From Shimia haliotis (lineage in GTDB: Bacteria; Pseudomonadota; Alphaproteobacteria; Rhodobacterales; Rhodobacteraceae): a DNA stretch of 64,000 bases. Below the pieces are notes generated by a model that was not told the DNA's origin, made no database searches, and saw only the letters and a list, made by a program, of their open reading frames with translations. Positions 32,760 through 41,330 of the stretch are shown here, one piece after another (within the stretch, counting starts at the first letter, position 1; every line of letters starts with the position of its first letter). The position numbers were made by a program, and so were the translations under genes. The stretch spans positions 62,001 through 126,000 of the forward strand of contig NZ_FOSZ01000006.1 in assembly GCF_900114415.1 (NCBI RefSeq). The letters are read 5' to 3'.

Positions 32760-32793
32760 GTGCGCGGTAGGCCCGCGCACCTGAATGATTCAG
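32759..32793. terminator. inverted repeats between phhB and peroxiredoxin stops
   Basis: GGTGCGCGG (32759-32767) and CCGCGCACC (32773-32781) form a perfect 9-bp stem with a 5-base loop, followed at once by the palindrome CTGAATGATTCAG (32781-32793). This is the convergent junction of two genes. It lacks a clear T-run, so it is a likely but atypical bidirectional terminator. Confidence 0.55.
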
Positions 32794-33278
32794 ATTTGCG
32801 CCAAAAGCGTTTCACCGGCGGAAATTTCGCAGGTTCCTGGCGCCTCTTCTTCGTTCAGAACTTTGAGGACACCATCTTCGACGAGCGCGGAGTAGCGGCG
32901 GGAGCGGTTCACGAAGCCAATTGCCGGTGCATTGAATTCAAGCCCCATGGCCACAGTCAGATCACCAACCGGATCTGCCAGCATGGTGACGCCAGCCTCG
33001 GATGCGCCGTGGGCTTTGTCCCATGCGTCCATTACAAAGGGGTCGTTGACCGACAAGCAGATGATTTCGTCCACGCCCTTGGCTTTGAAGTCGCCCACGG
33101 TACGCATGAAGCTGGGCAGGTGGGCGGTCGAGCAAGTTCCGGTGAAGGCACCAGGTAGGCCGAAGATCACCACTTTGCGCCCCTTGGTCAGGTGCTCCAG
33201 TGCGACCGGCTCAGGTCCGGATTCGCCAATTGTCATGAGGCTGCCCGCAGGCAGATTTTCACCGATTGAAATCGTCAT
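32790..33278 (-). CDS. peroxiredoxin, Prx5/AHP type
   Basis: 162 residues. The peroxidatic Cys49 lies in 'LPGAFTGTCSTAHLP', the Prx5 active-site motif, and a possible resolving Cys150 in 'EAPGTCEISAGETLL'. The enzyme reduces hydrogen peroxide and organic hydroperoxides using a thiol donor, often glutathione/glutaredoxin in this subfamily. It is cytosolic, without a signal peptide. It is a single-gene unit divergent from the flavoprotein at 33365. Confidence 0.92.
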   Translation of the reverse strand: MTISIGENLPAGSLMTIGESGPEPVALEHLTKGRKVVIFGLPGAFTGTCSTAHLPSFMRTVGDFKAKGVDEIICLSVNDPFVMDAWDKAHGASEAGVTMLADPVGDLTVAMGLEFNAPAIGFVNRSRRYSALVEDGVLKVLNEEEAPGTCEISAGETLLAQI

Positions 33279-33364
33279 GGTTGTCTGTCTCTCTCATTGC
33301 GTTTCCCTGAGACCGCGATATAGGCTCCCCTTCGGTTGGCGCAAATCAATTCGAGGAGAGTGAC

Positions 33365-34573
33365 GTGACGCATGTTGTTGTGATCGGGGCCGGACAGGCC
33401 GGATCGTCTTGTGTTGCCAAGCTGCGCAACGGGGGCTTTGAGGGTGACATCACGTTGATCGGGGCCGAGCCAGTGCCGCCGTATCAGCGCCCGCCCCTGT
33501 CCAAGAAATACCTGCTCGGCGAGATGGAATTGGAGCGCTTGTTCCTACGGCCTGAGAGTTTTTACGCGGACCAGAATATAGCCCTGCGCATGGGCACCGA
33601 AGTGACCGGCATTGATGCGGGCGCAAAGACAGTCGCGATCGGCGACGAGCGTCTGAGCTATGACCATCTGGTTCTGACCACAGGGTCGGTGCCGCACCGG
33701 CTGCCTGCTGCGATTGGTGGCGATCTGGATGGCGTCTATCTGGTGCGCGATCTGGCGGACGCCGATGCGATGGCGCCGGAGTTTGCCGAAGGCAAAAGCG
33801 TGTTGATCGTGGGGGGCGGCTATATCGGGCTTGAGGCGGCGGCGGTTGCGGCCTCCAAGGGACTGAAGGTCACGCTGGTCGAGATGGCGGACCGGATTTT
33901 GCAACGTGTTGCGGCGCCGGAGACCAGCGATTACTTCCGTGATCTGCATGGCGGGCATGGCGTTGAGATTGTCGAAGGCGTTGGGCTGGACCATCTGACT
34001 GGAGAGGGCCGTGTGTCGGGTGCCGTTTTGACCGACGGACGCGCCTTGGACGTGGATTTTGTCATCGTCGGGGTTGGTATTGCACCGGCAACGGCGTTGG
34101 CGGAGATGGCAGGTGTGACGCTTGAGAACGGCATCGCCACGGATGCGCAGGGCCGCACCTCGGATGCCGCGATCTGGGCGGCGGGTGATTGCGCGTCTTT
34201 CCCGTATCAGGGTGAGCGCATCCGTCTGGAAAGCGTGCCCAATGCGATTGATCAGGCCGAAGTGGTGGCTGAGAACATTATGGGGGCGGGCAAAGATTAT
34301 GTTGCCAAGCCATGGTTCTGGTCGGATCAGTATGATGTGAAGTTGCAGATTGCCGGTCTGAACACCGGATATGACAGTGTTGTGCGCCGTGATGGCGATG
34401 GTGGTTCGGTGTCGTTCTGGTATTACCGCGGCGAAAGGTTGCTGGCGGTGGATGCGATGAATGCACCGCGCGATTATATGATCGGCAAGCGGCTGATTGA
34501 GGGGGGCAAATCCCCGGCGCCAAGCGCTATTGCCGACCCTGAGACCGACATGAAAGCGCTGATGCGCATGTAA
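33365..34573 (+). CDS. FAD-dependent ferredoxin/rubredoxin reductase-like oxidoreductase
   Basis: 402 residues of the pyridine nucleotide-disulphide class I fold without redox disulphide. The FAD motif is 'VVIGAGQAGSSC', the NAD(P)H motif 'VLIVGGGYIGLEAA' near residue 145, and the FAD-ribityl motif 'IWAAGDCASFP'. It closes with the reductase_C domain ('WFWSDQYDVKLQIAG'). This is the putidaredoxin/rhodocoxin reductase type. No ferredoxin or P450 gene is adjacent. The start is a GTG with GAGGAGA upstream; rsmD follows at 9 bp. Confidence 0.88.
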   Translation: MTHVVVIGAGQAGSSCVAKLRNGGFEGDITLIGAEPVPPYQRPPLSKKYLLGEMELERLFLRPESFYADQNIALRMGTEVTGIDAGAKTVAIGDERLSYDHLVLTTGSVPHRLPAAIGGDLDGVYLVRDLADADAMAPEFAEGKSVLIVGGGYIGLEAAAVAASKGLKVTLVEMADRILQRVAAPETSDYFRDLHGGHGVEIVEGVGLDHLTGEGRVSGAVLTDGRALDVDFVIVGVGIAPATALAEMAGVTLENGIATDAQGRTSDAAIWAAGDCASFPYQGERIRLESVPNAIDQAEVVAENIMGAGKDYVAKPWFWSDQYDVKLQIAGLNTGYDSVVRRDGDGGSVSFWYYRGERLLAVDAMNAPRDYMIGKRLIEGGKSPAPSAIADPETDMKALMRM

Positions 34574-34582
34574 GGAGCCGCG

Positions 34583-35146
34583 ATGCGGATCATTGCCGGA
34601 GAGTTTCGCGGCATTGCCTTGGCCAGCGTGGGCAAGGGCGACGCGGGGGCGCATTTGCGGCCCACCACGGACCGCGTGCGCGAGAGTTTGTTCAACGTTT
34701 TGCAGGGCGGCAAGTTTGGCGATCCGATAGACGGCGCGCGGGCGCTTGATCTGTTTGCAGGCACCGGCGCTTTGGGGCTTGAGGCCCTGTCGCGCGGGGC
34801 CGAGCAGGTGTGTTTTGTCGATGACGGACGCAAATCAGGCCAGCTGATCCGCGAGAACATCCGCATCACGCGCACCAAGGATCGCACGCGGGTTGTGGCG
34901 GCGGATGCGACGCGTTTGCCCGCCAATGGCGAGGCGCCGTTTGACCTGATTTTTCTGGACCCTCCCTATGGCAAGGCGCTGGGCGAAAAGGCCTTGGCGG
35001 CGGCTGTCAAAGGCGGTTGGGTTGCGGACAATGCGTTGATTGTCTGGGAGGAAAGCGGCCCGCAGCAGGCTCCGATCGGGTTCGATCTGTTGGATCAGCG
35101 GCGCTATGGCGACACGCATGTGACCTTTCTGGAGCCGTCTGAGTGA
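34583..35146 (+). CDS. rsmD: 16S rRNA (guanine(966)-N2)-methyltransferase RsmD
   Basis: 187 residues, the usual length. The N-terminal 'MRIIAGEFRG', 'LRPTTDRVRESLFNVL', the SAM-binding 'LDLFAGTGALGLEALSRGA' and catalytic 'FLDPPYG' define RsmD, which methylates G966 of 16S rRNA on assembling 30S subunits. It is co-transcribed with the flavoprotein upstream. A weak stem and T6 run (35229-35234) follow and may end the transcript. Confidence 0.93.
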   Translation: MRIIAGEFRGIALASVGKGDAGAHLRPTTDRVRESLFNVLQGGKFGDPIDGARALDLFAGTGALGLEALSRGAEQVCFVDDGRKSGQLIRENIRITRTKDRTRVVAADATRLPANGEAPFDLIFLDPPYGKALGEKALAAAVKGGWVADNALIVWEESGPQQAPIGFDLLDQRRYGDTHVTFLEPSE

Positions 35147-35273
35147 GGCGGATTTGATCATTTTGGACTGTGAAAGCGTGCTGGTGGGCAGCAGGCCAGC
35201 CCCGCCGAGATTGGCTCGGAGCCGCGGTTTTTTACATGAAACAGGTGGCTGCAGCGCTTGGGTTGACGCCGGT

Positions 35274-36080
35274 TCAGCCGTAGGTCGGGTGGAATTTTCC
35301 GCTGGGTGAAAGCGTGAAGATTTCGAACCCGTCCGCCGTCACACCGATGGAGTGCTCAAATTGCGCCGACAGGGACTTGTCCCGCGTCACGGCTGTCCAG
35401 TCGTCTGCGAGCACTTTGGTTTCCGGACGGCCCAGATTGATCATCGGCTCGATGGTGAAGAACATGCCTTCCTCCAGCACGGCACCGGTGCCCGGACGGC
35501 CGTAGTGCAGCACGTTGGGCGGACTGTGAAAGACCTGACCGAGACCGTGACCGCAGAAGTCGCGCACCACGGACATGCGGTGACCTTCGGCATAGGTTTG
35601 GATCGCGTGTCCGATGTCGCCAAAGGTGTTGCCTGGTTTTACGGCTTCGATGCCCTTCATCAGGCTGTCGTGCGTCACCTGAATGAGACGCTCGGCCTTG
35701 CGGTTCAGCTTGCCTGCCACATACATGCGGCTGCTGTCGCCAAACCAGCCATCGACAATGACGGTCACGTCGATGTTGAGAATGTCGCCATCCTTGAGTT
35801 TCTTGTCACCCGGAATGCCATGACACACCACATGGTTTACGGAGATGCAGCTGGCGTGTTCATAGCCGCGATAGCCGATGGTCGCGGATTTGGCGCCGGC
35901 GTTGTCGACCATCTCTTCAATCAGACGATCGATTTCGCCAGTGGTCTGGCCGGGGAACACGTGCTCGGCGATGTCATCCAGAATACGCGCGGTGAGCGCA
36001 CCGGCGGCGTACATGCCGGCGCTGTCTGATGGGTCGTGGATGCGGATGCCGTCCTTGGTTTGGCGGGCCTTGCCGATCAT
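35274..36080 (-). CDS. map: type I methionine aminopeptidase
   Basis: 268 residues of the pita-bread fold. The metal ligands are the two Asp in 'NIDVTVIVDGWFGDSSRMY', His in 'FCGHGLG', Glu in 'FTIEPMIN' and Glu in 'FEHSIGVT'; 'NHVVCHGIPG' holds the catalytic His. It removes the initiator Met from nascent proteins in the cytosol. The start ATG has GGAGCAG upstream. It is convergent with rsmD across 127 bp. Confidence 0.94.
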   Translation of the reverse strand: MIGKARQTKDGIRIHDPSDSAGMYAAGALTARILDDIAEHVFPGQTTGEIDRLIEEMVDNAGAKSATIGYRGYEHASCISVNHVVCHGIPGDKKLKDGDILNIDVTVIVDGWFGDSSRMYVAGKLNRKAERLIQVTHDSLMKGIEAVKPGNTFGDIGHAIQTYAEGHRMSVVRDFCGHGLGQVFHSPPNVLHYGRPGTGAVLEEGMFFTIEPMINLGRPETKVLADDWTAVTRDKSLSAQFEHSIGVTADGFEIFTLSPSGKFHPTYG

Positions 36081-36159
36081 GTGTTCTGCTCCGAGAAAAC
36101 CTGTGTTGGGGGGCTATTTAAGCGCTTGCGACGCAAAGAACCAGAGGGGAGCGTGTTTT

Positions 36160-36225
36160 GGGGGCTTTGCCCCCGCCGCGAGCGGGCTCGCGCCTCCCCC
36201 AAGGTGTTTTTGGCAATAGGAAGAG
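36160..36225. repeat. Rhodobacteraceae-type intergenic hairpin repeat, copy 2
   Basis: GGGGGC-TTT-GCCCCC (36160-36174) and CGCGAGC-GG-GCTCGCG (36177-36192) are followed by CCTCCCCCAAGGTGTTTTTGG and a purine-rich end. The core resembles that of copy 1 (10191-10262, opposite strand). It occupies the leader side of map. Confidence 0.55.
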
Positions 36226-36240
36226 GCGGGGCGCTTTGAG

Positions 36241-36262
36241 GCTCAAACCGGCAGGTTTGAGC
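36241..36262 (-). terminator. perfect inverted repeat downstream of sfsA
   Basis: GCTCAAACC-GGCA-GGTTTGAGC, a 9-bp stem, lies 58 bp beyond the sfsA stop on the minus strand. There is no T-run, so it may be a terminator, an RNA-processing stem or part of the repeat beside it. Confidence 0.35.
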
Positions 36263-36320
36263 GTAGCCCAACGCATTTTGGCGCAGCTTGCTGTGACATC
36301 AATGGGGCGGGAGCGCGTGA

Positions 36321-37031
36321 TTAGGGCTTGCGCGTGAACGGCAGGGGATCGCCGACGGTGATCGCTTCGGGCGTGATGTTGCAGCCAATCGCCATGACCT
36401 CGACCCCTGCAGCAATGGCCGCATCAAAGGCGGCGGCGTAGGTGGGGTCGATGTCGTCGGCGAGCGTGACCCGTTCGGCGTCGGTGCGCTGCACGAGGTA
36501 GAGCATTATGGCGCGGTGGCCCTCGGCGACCATGTTTTGCAGCTCTGTCAGGTGTTTGGTCCCGCGCGCTGTGACGCTGTCGGGGAATTCGGCGAGGCCC
36601 TCTTGGCGGGACAGAGTCACGGATTTGACCTCGACGTAGAGGTCCGGTTTGCCCTCGGCTGTGAGCAGGAAGTCGATGCGGCTGTTTTCGCCGTATTTCA
36701 CTTCGGGGCGGACCATCGGGTAGTCGGCGAGTGCCGCGACTTTGTGTGCGAGCAGTGCCGACTTCAGGGCGCGGTTGGGCACGGATGTGTCGACGCCGGT
36801 AAAGTGGCCGTTTTCGTGATCTACCAGGCGCCAGCCGAATTTCAGCTTTTTCTTGGGGTCATCATTGGGCTCCAGCCAGATTTTCATGCCCGGTTCCTTA
36901 AGCCCCAGCATCGAGCCCGGATTGGCGCAATGGGCGGTGATCTCGGTGCCATCCTCAAGGCGGGCATCCGCAAGGAAGCGTTTGTAGCGGCGGATCAGCA
37001 CGGCGGGCACGAGGGGGGTGGAAAATCGCAT
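36321..37031 (-). CDS. sfsA: DNA/RNA nuclease SfsA
   Basis: 236 residues, a full-length SfsA. Signature segments are 'RRYKRFLADA', 'AHCANPGSMLGL', 'ENSRIDFLL' and 'YVEVKSVTLSR', the last carrying the Glu-x-Lys of the restriction-endonuclease-like core. The family binds DNA and was first known as a sugar fermentation stimulator. The ATG at 37029-37031 has TGAGG directly upstream. It is divergent from the molybdopterin-binding-domain gene, with 60 bp between them. Confidence 0.9.
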   Translation of the reverse strand: MRFSTPLVPAVLIRRYKRFLADARLEDGTEITAHCANPGSMLGLKEPGMKIWLEPNDDPKKKLKFGWRLVDHENGHFTGVDTSVPNRALKSALLAHKVAALADYPMVRPEVKYGENSRIDFLLTAEGKPDLYVEVKSVTLSRQEGLAEFPDSVTARGTKHLTELQNMVAEGHRAIMLYLVQRTDAERVTLADDIDPTYAAAFDAAIAAGVEVMAIGCNITPEAITVGDPLPFTRKP

Positions 37032-37091
37032 GGCCTCAGACGTATAGATGAGCTGACCCTCTGGCAAGCGATGGAAACGGGAGTGAGCGCG

Positions 37092-37811
37092 ATGGCAAAT
37101 CCGACGGCGGCGATGTTGGTGATTGGCGATGAAATCCTGTCGGGGCGCACGCGGGATGCCAATATGCATTTTCTTGCGGGCGAGTTGACCAAACAGGGCA
37201 TCACACTGGCCGAAGTACGGATTGTGGCGGATGAGGCGCCCCAGATTGTGGCGGCCTTGCGGGCGCTGAGCGGTGCCTATGATACGGTGTTTACCTCTGG
37301 CGGGATTGGCCCGACCCATGACGACATCACAGCGGATTGTGTGGCCGAAGCGTTTGGTCAGAGCATTGATGTGCGTGCGGATGCGGCGGCGCTTTTGCAG
37401 GCGCACTATGACGCCAGTGGGCAGGAGTTCAATGCCGCGCGCCAGCGCATGGCGCGTATTCCCGAGCACGCCACGTTGATCGACAATCCGGTGTCGGTGG
37501 CGCCGGGGTTTACGGTGGAAAACGTGCATGTGATGGCGGGGGTGCCGTCGGTGTTTCAGGCCATGGTGGCGAGCGTTTTGCCGACGTTGACTGGCGGGGC
37601 ACCTTTGTTGAGCCAGAGTTTGCGCATTGATCGTGGCGAAGGCGACATTGCGGGACCTCTGGCAGAATTGGCGGCAGAGTTTGATGACCTGTCGATCGGG
37701 TCGTATCCGTTTCAGAAAAACGGGGCCTATGGGGCCAATATCGTCATTCGCGGCACCGATGGTGCTCGGGTGGACGCGGCGATCACCAAACTTGCGGGGA
37801 TATTTGCATGA
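37092..37811 (+). CDS. competence/damage-inducible (CinA N-terminal) MoCF-biosynthesis domain protein
   Basis: 239 residues containing a MoaB/MogA-like MPT-binding domain ('AMLVIGDEILSGRTRDANMHFLA', 'TVFTSGGIGPTHDDIT') with the COG1058 extension, but no C-terminal CinA deamidase domain. Such stand-alone proteins are annotated as molybdopterin-binding, or as ADP-ribose or FAD pyrophosphatase-like. The chosen ATG at 37092 has GGGAG upstream; a longer frame extends over sfsA and is spurious. It overlaps the next gene by 4 bp. Confidence 0.88.
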   Translation: MANPTAAMLVIGDEILSGRTRDANMHFLAGELTKQGITLAEVRIVADEAPQIVAALRALSGAYDTVFTSGGIGPTHDDITADCVAEAFGQSIDVRADAAALLQAHYDASGQEFNAARQRMARIPEHATLIDNPVSVAPGFTVENVHVMAGVPSVFQAMVASVLPTLTGGAPLLSQSLRIDRGEGDIAGPLAELAAEFDDLSIGSYPFQKNGAYGANIVIRGTDGARVDAAITKLAGIFA

Positions 37812-38536
37812 GCCTGCCGGACATTCAGACGCTTTATGAAGTCTGTGAGGCCACATGGCCGCCCGCCGAGATTAGTGCAGTTGGTCCTGTCACCATTCGC
37901 AACGGGCAGGGCGGCGGCAAACGGGTGAGTGCGGCGACGGTGGATGGTGCTTTTGCTGAGGCGGATCTGGAAACGGCGGAAGCGGCAATGCTGGCCTTGG
38001 GTCAATCGCGGTTGTTCATGATCAAAGAGGGTGATGACGTTCTTGATGCCGCGCTTGCGGCGCGGGGTTATGAGGTGGTGGATCCGGTGAATGTCTATGC
38101 TGCGAATGCGGCGGACATTGCGACCGAACGTCCGCCGCGCACGGCGGCGATCCCCGGCTGGGAGCCGCTCAGGATCATGGAAGAAATCTGGGCCAAAGGT
38201 GGCATCGGTTCTGCGCGGATTGATGTCATGAAGCGGGCGCAAGGTGCGAAAACGGGTTTTGTGTCGCGGTGGAATGATCAACCTGCGGGCACGTCGTTTA
38301 TGGCGATGCACAATGGCATCGGCATGGTTCATGCGGTGGAAATCCTGCCGCATCAGCGCCGTCAGGGAGTCGGTCGCTTTCTGATGCGGCGCGCAGCCTT
38401 TTGGGTTCTGGAGCAGGGCGGGCATACTTTGTCTGTCATCTGTACGCAGGATAATGCAGGCGCGAACGGGCTCTACGCTTCCCTCGGCATGACGGTTGTG
38501 GGACAGTATCACTATAGACAAAAGAACACCGATTGA
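37808..38536 (+). CDS. GNAT family N-acetyltransferase
   Basis: 242 residues. The C-terminal GNAT core holds the acetyl-CoA loop 'VEILPHQRRQGVGRFLMRRAAFW' (motif A) and 'QDNAGANGLYASLGM' (motif B). The N-terminal half is less conserved and resembles a degenerate second GNAT repeat. The acceptor is unknown. It is coupled to the CinA-like gene (ATGA) and lies 12 bp before an AhpD-like gene. Confidence 0.85.
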   Translation: MSLPDIQTLYEVCEATWPPAEISAVGPVTIRNGQGGGKRVSAATVDGAFAEADLETAEAAMLALGQSRLFMIKEGDDVLDAALAARGYEVVDPVNVYAANAADIATERPPRTAAIPGWEPLRIMEEIWAKGGIGSARIDVMKRAQGAKTGFVSRWNDQPAGTSFMAMHNGIGMVHAVEILPHQRRQGVGRFLMRRAAFWVLEQGGHTLSVICTQDNAGANGLYASLGMTVVGQYHYRQKNTD

Positions 38537-38548
38537 GGGGGAGAATTC

Positions 38549-39121
38549 ATGTCAGCAGATCGCAAGCCAACCGCATTGGACATTCCGATGGCGGACCCGC
38601 TGCCGCCGGAAACGCAGCGCTATTTCGAGATTTGTCAGGAAAAGCTGGGCATGGTGCCCAACGTTCTGCAGGCCTATGCGATCCATGTTGAAAAGTTGAA
38701 TGCCTTCACGGCTCTCTACAATGATCTGATGCTGGGCGAGAGCGGACTGAGCAAGCTTGAGCGCGAGATGATCGCCGTGGCGGTGAGTTCAATCAACAAG
38801 TGTTTTTATTGCCTTGTCGCCCATGGTGCAGCGGTGCGGCAGCTGTCGGGTGATCCGATGCTGGGTGAGATGATGGTGATGAACTGGCGGGTGGCCGATC
38901 TGGATGCGCGCCAGACAGCGATGCTGATGTTTTCCGAGAAGATGACCATGGCGAGCTACACGATTGTGGAAGCTGACCGGCAGGGCCTGCGTGATGTCGG
39001 ATTCAGCGAACGCGACATCTGGGACATCGCCAATGTGGCAGGGTTTTATAACATGTCCAACCGCGTGGCTTCGGCCACGGACATGCGCCCGAACGATGAA
39101 TATCACGCGCTGGCACGGTGA
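38549..39121 (+). CDS. peroxidase-related AhpD/carboxymuconolactone decarboxylase-like protein
   Basis: 190 residues, all helical. The AhpD-type redox motif is in 'NKCFYCLVAHGAAVRQ' (CxxC followed by His). Length and the leading 'ALDIPMADPLPPETQRYFEICQEKLGMVPNVLQAY' fit the uncharacterised peroxidase-related subfamily rather than AhpD proper. A cytosolic role in peroxide or alkylhydroperoxide reduction is expected. The stop overlaps the next start by one base (TGATG). Confidence 0.87.
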   Translation: MSADRKPTALDIPMADPLPPETQRYFEICQEKLGMVPNVLQAYAIHVEKLNAFTALYNDLMLGESGLSKLEREMIAVAVSSINKCFYCLVAHGAAVRQLSGDPMLGEMMVMNWRVADLDARQTAMLMFSEKMTMASYTIVEADRQGLRDVGFSERDIWDIANVAGFYNMSNRVASATDMRPNDEYHALAR

Positions 39122-40059
39122 TGCGCGCCGCCGTCATAGGTCTTGCGCTTTGCGCTGGCTTGCCTGTGGCGGCATTTGAACCGGAATTGCCGGATGGCGC
39201 TCAAATGCTGGCCAATGAGGCGAAGGAACAGCGTGTGTATGCGTTGCCGACCGGTGCCTTTGAGGCAGGCGGATTGCCGGTCGATCGGGTAACGGGGGAA
39301 GTGCGACGGCGCAGTTGGCGGATTGCCAGCGGGTTTGACAGCACGGCCAGCGTGGCATCCAAGCTGGCGGCGCAATTGTCAGAGCAAGACTTTGACATCG
39401 TGTTTTCCTGCGATGCCGAAGCCTGTGGCGGGTTTGATTTCCGGTTTGAGACCGAGGTTCTGCTGCCGCCGGATATGTTTGTTGATCTGTCCGATTTTGT
39501 GTTTCTGTCGGCGATGAAGCCAACAGATGTGGGGTTGGAGGCTGTGGGGGTTCTGGTCAGCCGCACGGCGGAAGCCGGCATGGTGCAGGTGATTGATGTT
39601 GGCCCCTCTGAGGCCGTGATCCGGCAGCGACCGCAGTTGCGGCCCGCATCAGAGGCTGGCGCCGAAAGTGTACCGGTAGCGCCCGCCGATCTGACAGCTT
39701 TTGAGCAGGCCGGTTACCAGACCCTCAGGGATTTGGAGTTTGAAACCGGATCCTCCCGTCTTGGCGCAGGGCCATTTGCGTCGTTGCAGGCCTTGGCGGC
39801 GTTTTTGAAGGCTGACGGAGCGCGACGTGTGGCGCTGGTCGGGCACACGGATGCCGTTGGCGGATTGGACGTCAACACTGACCTGTCGCGCAAAAGAGCC
39901 GCTGCCGTGATGCTGCGTCTAATCGAGGCGCATGGTGTGGACGCGGGGCAGCTTGATGCACACGGCGTGGGATTTCTCGCGCCTGTGGCGTCGAACCTGA
40001 CAGAGGCAGGACGGGCCGCAAATCGGCGTGTTGAAGCGGTGCTTTTGAACACCCAATAA
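39121..40059 (+). CDS. OmpA-family C-terminal domain protein, periplasmic
   Basis: 312 residues from the ATG at 39121. A signal peptide (MRAAVIGLALCAGLPVAAF) is followed by a unique middle domain (about 20-200) with one cysteine pair ('FSCDAEACGGF') and a C-terminal OmpA-like peptidoglycan-binding domain ('VALVGHTDAVGGLDVNTDLSRKRAAAVM', 'RAANRRVEAVL'). It probably anchors the envelope to peptidoglycan. There is no lipobox. It is last in the 37092-40059 operon. Confidence 0.88.
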   Translation: MRAAVIGLALCAGLPVAAFEPELPDGAQMLANEAKEQRVYALPTGAFEAGGLPVDRVTGEVRRRSWRIASGFDSTASVASKLAAQLSEQDFDIVFSCDAEACGGFDFRFETEVLLPPDMFVDLSDFVFLSAMKPTDVGLEAVGVLVSRTAEAGMVQVIDVGPSEAVIRQRPQLRPASEAGAESVPVAPADLTAFEQAGYQTLRDLEFETGSSRLGAGPFASLQALAAFLKADGARRVALVGHTDAVGGLDVNTDLSRKRAAAVMLRLIEAHGVDAGQLDAHGVGFLAPVASNLTEAGRAANRRVEAVLLNTQ

Positions 40060-40094
40060 TTGCGCACTGTAAGCTCAAAGTGCATGTTTTTCAC

Positions 40095-40127
40095 AAAAAA
40101 AGACCCGGGTCATGCAGAACCCGGGTC
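40095..40127 (-). terminator. terminator of the LysR-family gene
   Basis: GACCCGGGT (40102-40110) and ACCCGGGTC (40119-40127) form a perfect 9-bp stem; on the minus strand it runs into seven T (40101-40095), 38 bp after the LysR gene's stop. Confidence 0.85.
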
Positions 40128-40164
40128 GCAGGATGCTCTCTTTACGAAAGCCAGGGAAAAGGTG

Positions 40165-41070
40165 TTACCAGGCGCTTGGGCCTTTTTCAGCAAACGCGTG
40201 CACGAGGAAGTCGATAAAGGCGCGCACTTTGGGCTGGGTGAAGCGGCCGGGTGGATAGACCGCATAGATGCCTTGGGTTTCCATCGGCAGATCGGGGATC
40301 GCGTCCTCGACCAGACCTTGCTCCAGCGCATCGGCATAAAGGAAGCTCGGCAGGTAGGCGATGCCGAGACCGGCCACAGCTGCGTTCAACAGGGATTGCC
40401 CGTCATTTACCGAAAGCCAGCCGGCGGTGCGGACCTGACGTTTTTCACCGGAAGGTGCAGTCAGTTTCCAGACAGCGCCGTTGGACTGGCTGGAATAGTG
40501 CAGGAGTTTGTGGTCGTTCAGATCGTCGATCTTCTCGGGGCGGCCATATTTCTCGAAATAGGCGGGCGACGCGATCATGCGTTTGGTGGTGTCAGTCAAC
40601 TTGCGGGCGCGCAGGGTGCTGTCTTCCAGCTCTCCAATGCGGATCGCCATGTCGAACCCTTCGGAAATCAGTTCTACGTAGCGGTTGTTGAGCACCATGT
40701 TGACGGTGATTTCGGGGAATTCGCTGAGGAATTCGCCCAGAACCGGCGACAGGTGGTTCACACCGAAGTCTGTCGCGACCGAAATGCGCAGCAGCCCGGA
40801 AGGTGCAGACTGCATAGAGGTGACAAGGGCGTCGGCCTCTCCTGCGTCATTGAGCACGCGGCGGGCGCGGTCGTAGTAGGCCAGACCGATCTCGGTCGGG
40901 CTTACACGGCGTGTTGTGCGATTCAAAAGGCGTGCTCCAAGGCGTGCCTCGAGGCTTGAGACGTGTTTGGATACGGCCGATTTCGAGATGCCCATCTTCT
41001 TGGCTGCATCCGTAAATCCGCCCTGATCCACCACGGTGGCAAAAGCTTCCATTTCCGTCAGGCGATCCAT
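40165..41070 (-). CDS. LysR-family transcriptional regulator
   Basis: 301 residues. The N-terminal winged helix ('MDRLTEMEAFATVVDQGGFTDAAKKMGISKSAVSKHVSSLE') is joined to a type 2 periplasmic-binding-like effector domain ('LRISVATDFGVNHLSPVLGEF', 'GLGIAYLPSFL'). It is of the AaeR/DmlR subgroup. I chose the ATG at 41068-41070, with GAGGA seven bases upstream. Neighbours on the same strand are separated by terminators and no divergent target exists, so its regulon cannot be read here. Confidence 0.9.
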   Translation of the reverse strand: MDRLTEMEAFATVVDQGGFTDAAKKMGISKSAVSKHVSSLEARLGARLLNRTTRRVSPTEIGLAYYDRARRVLNDAGEADALVTSMQSAPSGLLRISVATDFGVNHLSPVLGEFLSEFPEITVNMVLNNRYVELISEGFDMAIRIGELEDSTLRARKLTDTTKRMIASPAYFEKYGRPEKIDDLNDHKLLHYSSQSNGAVWKLTAPSGEKRQVRTAGWLSVNDGQSLLNAAVAGLGIAYLPSFLYADALEQGLVEDAIPDLPMETQGIYAVYPPGRFTQPKVRAFIDFLVHAFAEKGPSAW

Positions 41071-41246
41071 CTGCTCGTCCTCTTGTTCATCCTTGGACAC
41101 AATGAATGGCGGTGAAATCAGGCAGGATGAGGGCAAAGGGCAGACAATATCTGGATTTTGTTAGGGATCGTTTGCAGCAAGGAAACAGAGAAACAGTCGC
41201 GTGCGGCGCGGAAACGGTGTGGGGAGCGCTCAACGCCATAGTGAAA

Positions 41247-41282
41247 AACGGGAAAGAGCCCCCCTGTTGCGGGGCTCTTCCC
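41247..41282 (-). terminator. terminator of the APC permease gene
   Basis: GAGCCCC (41256-41262) pairs with GGGGCTC (41271-41277), and the stem extends through GGGAA/TTCCC; on the minus strand GTTTTTCAC follows. It lies 48 bp beyond the permease stop. Confidence 0.8.
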
Positions 41283-41330
41283 AGGAGTGTTGCCAGCCTG
41301 TCCAATGGCAGACTGCCATTTGGCGGTGCC

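Noticed and set aside
35170-35283. A 37-codon frame from a GTG between rsmD and map, with Trp-rich start and ending after LTPVQP.
   Set aside because: No ribosome site, overlaps the 3' end of map, and the region contains a stem and T-run more consistent with termination. No recognisable family.
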